Source of the DNA: an uncultured Ruminococcus sp.
GTDB lineage: Bacteria > Bacillota > Clostridia > Oscillospirales > Acutalibacteraceae
Direction of reading: 5' to 3'
Assembly (NCBI GenBank): GCA_902773135.1
Contig: CACYDP010000080.1
Span: 1-33,032 of the forward strand
DNA: 33,032 nt
Shown here: in pieces, positions 32,971 to 33,032 of the stretch
How positions within the stretch are numbered: position 1 is the first letter of the stretch
Layout of the letters: each line of letters opens with the position of its first letter
The notes under the pieces: model-generated
Database searches by the model: none
Told to the model about the DNA's origin: nothing
The model's input: only the letters and a program-made list of their open reading frames with translations
Position numbers and translations under genes: made by a program

Positions 32971-33032
32971 ATAACTAACTATCTAGGAACAGCCGTTTTA
33001 CCGAGCAGTTACCTTGTTGTTTTTACTATATA

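Noticed and set aside
32998-33032. C-terminal end of a minus-strand gene entering from the right edge
   Set aside because: Only 11 codons before a TAA are visible. A terminator-like hairpin follows it, which is suggestive, but this is too short to call a gene.

Overview
The window looks like a chromosomal segment of a low-to-moderate GC Gram-positive gut anaerobe of the Clostridia, most like Ruminococcus or a relative in the Oscillospiraceae. This is inference from gene content: secreted GH13_28 amylases with starch-binding modules, a glgC-glgD two-subunit ADP-glucose pyrophosphorylase, long Ser/Glu-rich surface linkers, and strong AGGAGG-type ribosome sites with frequent GTG and TTG starts. 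No rRNA, tRNA, CRISPR array, insertion sequence or phage gene was seen.

Region 1 (1-8000, minus strand) holds two paralogous extracellular alpha-amylases. The upstream gene (5500-7986) is 828 aa and membrane-tethered. The second (left of 4973) is a giant multimodular enzyme cut off by the window edge. It has a GH13 domain, a CBM26-like domain, a large module I read as CBM74-like (raw-starch binding), Ig-like domains, and a series of about 93-residue tandem repeats. Region 2 (8266-13079, minus) is a tightly packed operon for surface polysaccharide: an ABC-2 permease, its ATPase, a glycosyltransferase, a membrane-anchored Ig-like protein and a TarI/IspD-type cytidylyltransferase. Divergent from it (13421-15990, plus) are a polyprenyl-phosphate sugar transferase and an EpsG-like polymerase. 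The cluster therefore mixes ABC-dependent export with a polymerase-type gene.

Region 3 (16100-18210, plus) holds a small, probably abundant secreted protein with its own promoter and terminator, then a TraB/GumN-family lipoprotein. Region 4 (18213-24159, minus) is a complete glycogen operon transcribed glgB-glgC-glgD-glgA. Its branching enzyme carries an unusual lysine/alanine-rich, histone-H1-like tail. Region 5 (24430-26853, minus) is a secreted NlpC/P60 hydrolase with a roughly 190-residue Ser/Glu linker, four peptidoglycan-binding repeats and a C-terminal membrane helix.

Region 6 (27273-32831, plus) reads ddl, murI, a DUF1934 (YwiB-like) gene, argS, a degenerate methionine-synthase-like protein and a small membrane protein. 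It ends at a perfect 19-bp terminator hairpin. Together the window links capture and hydrolysis of external starch, storage of glucose as glycogen, and building of the cell wall and surface polysaccharide. I found no clear stand-alone novel system. The best leads are the CBM74-like repeat amylase, the GlgB basic tail, the mixed polysaccharide cluster with its built-in Ig-like protein, the abundant small surface protein, and the methionine-synthase-like protein lacking its metal site.
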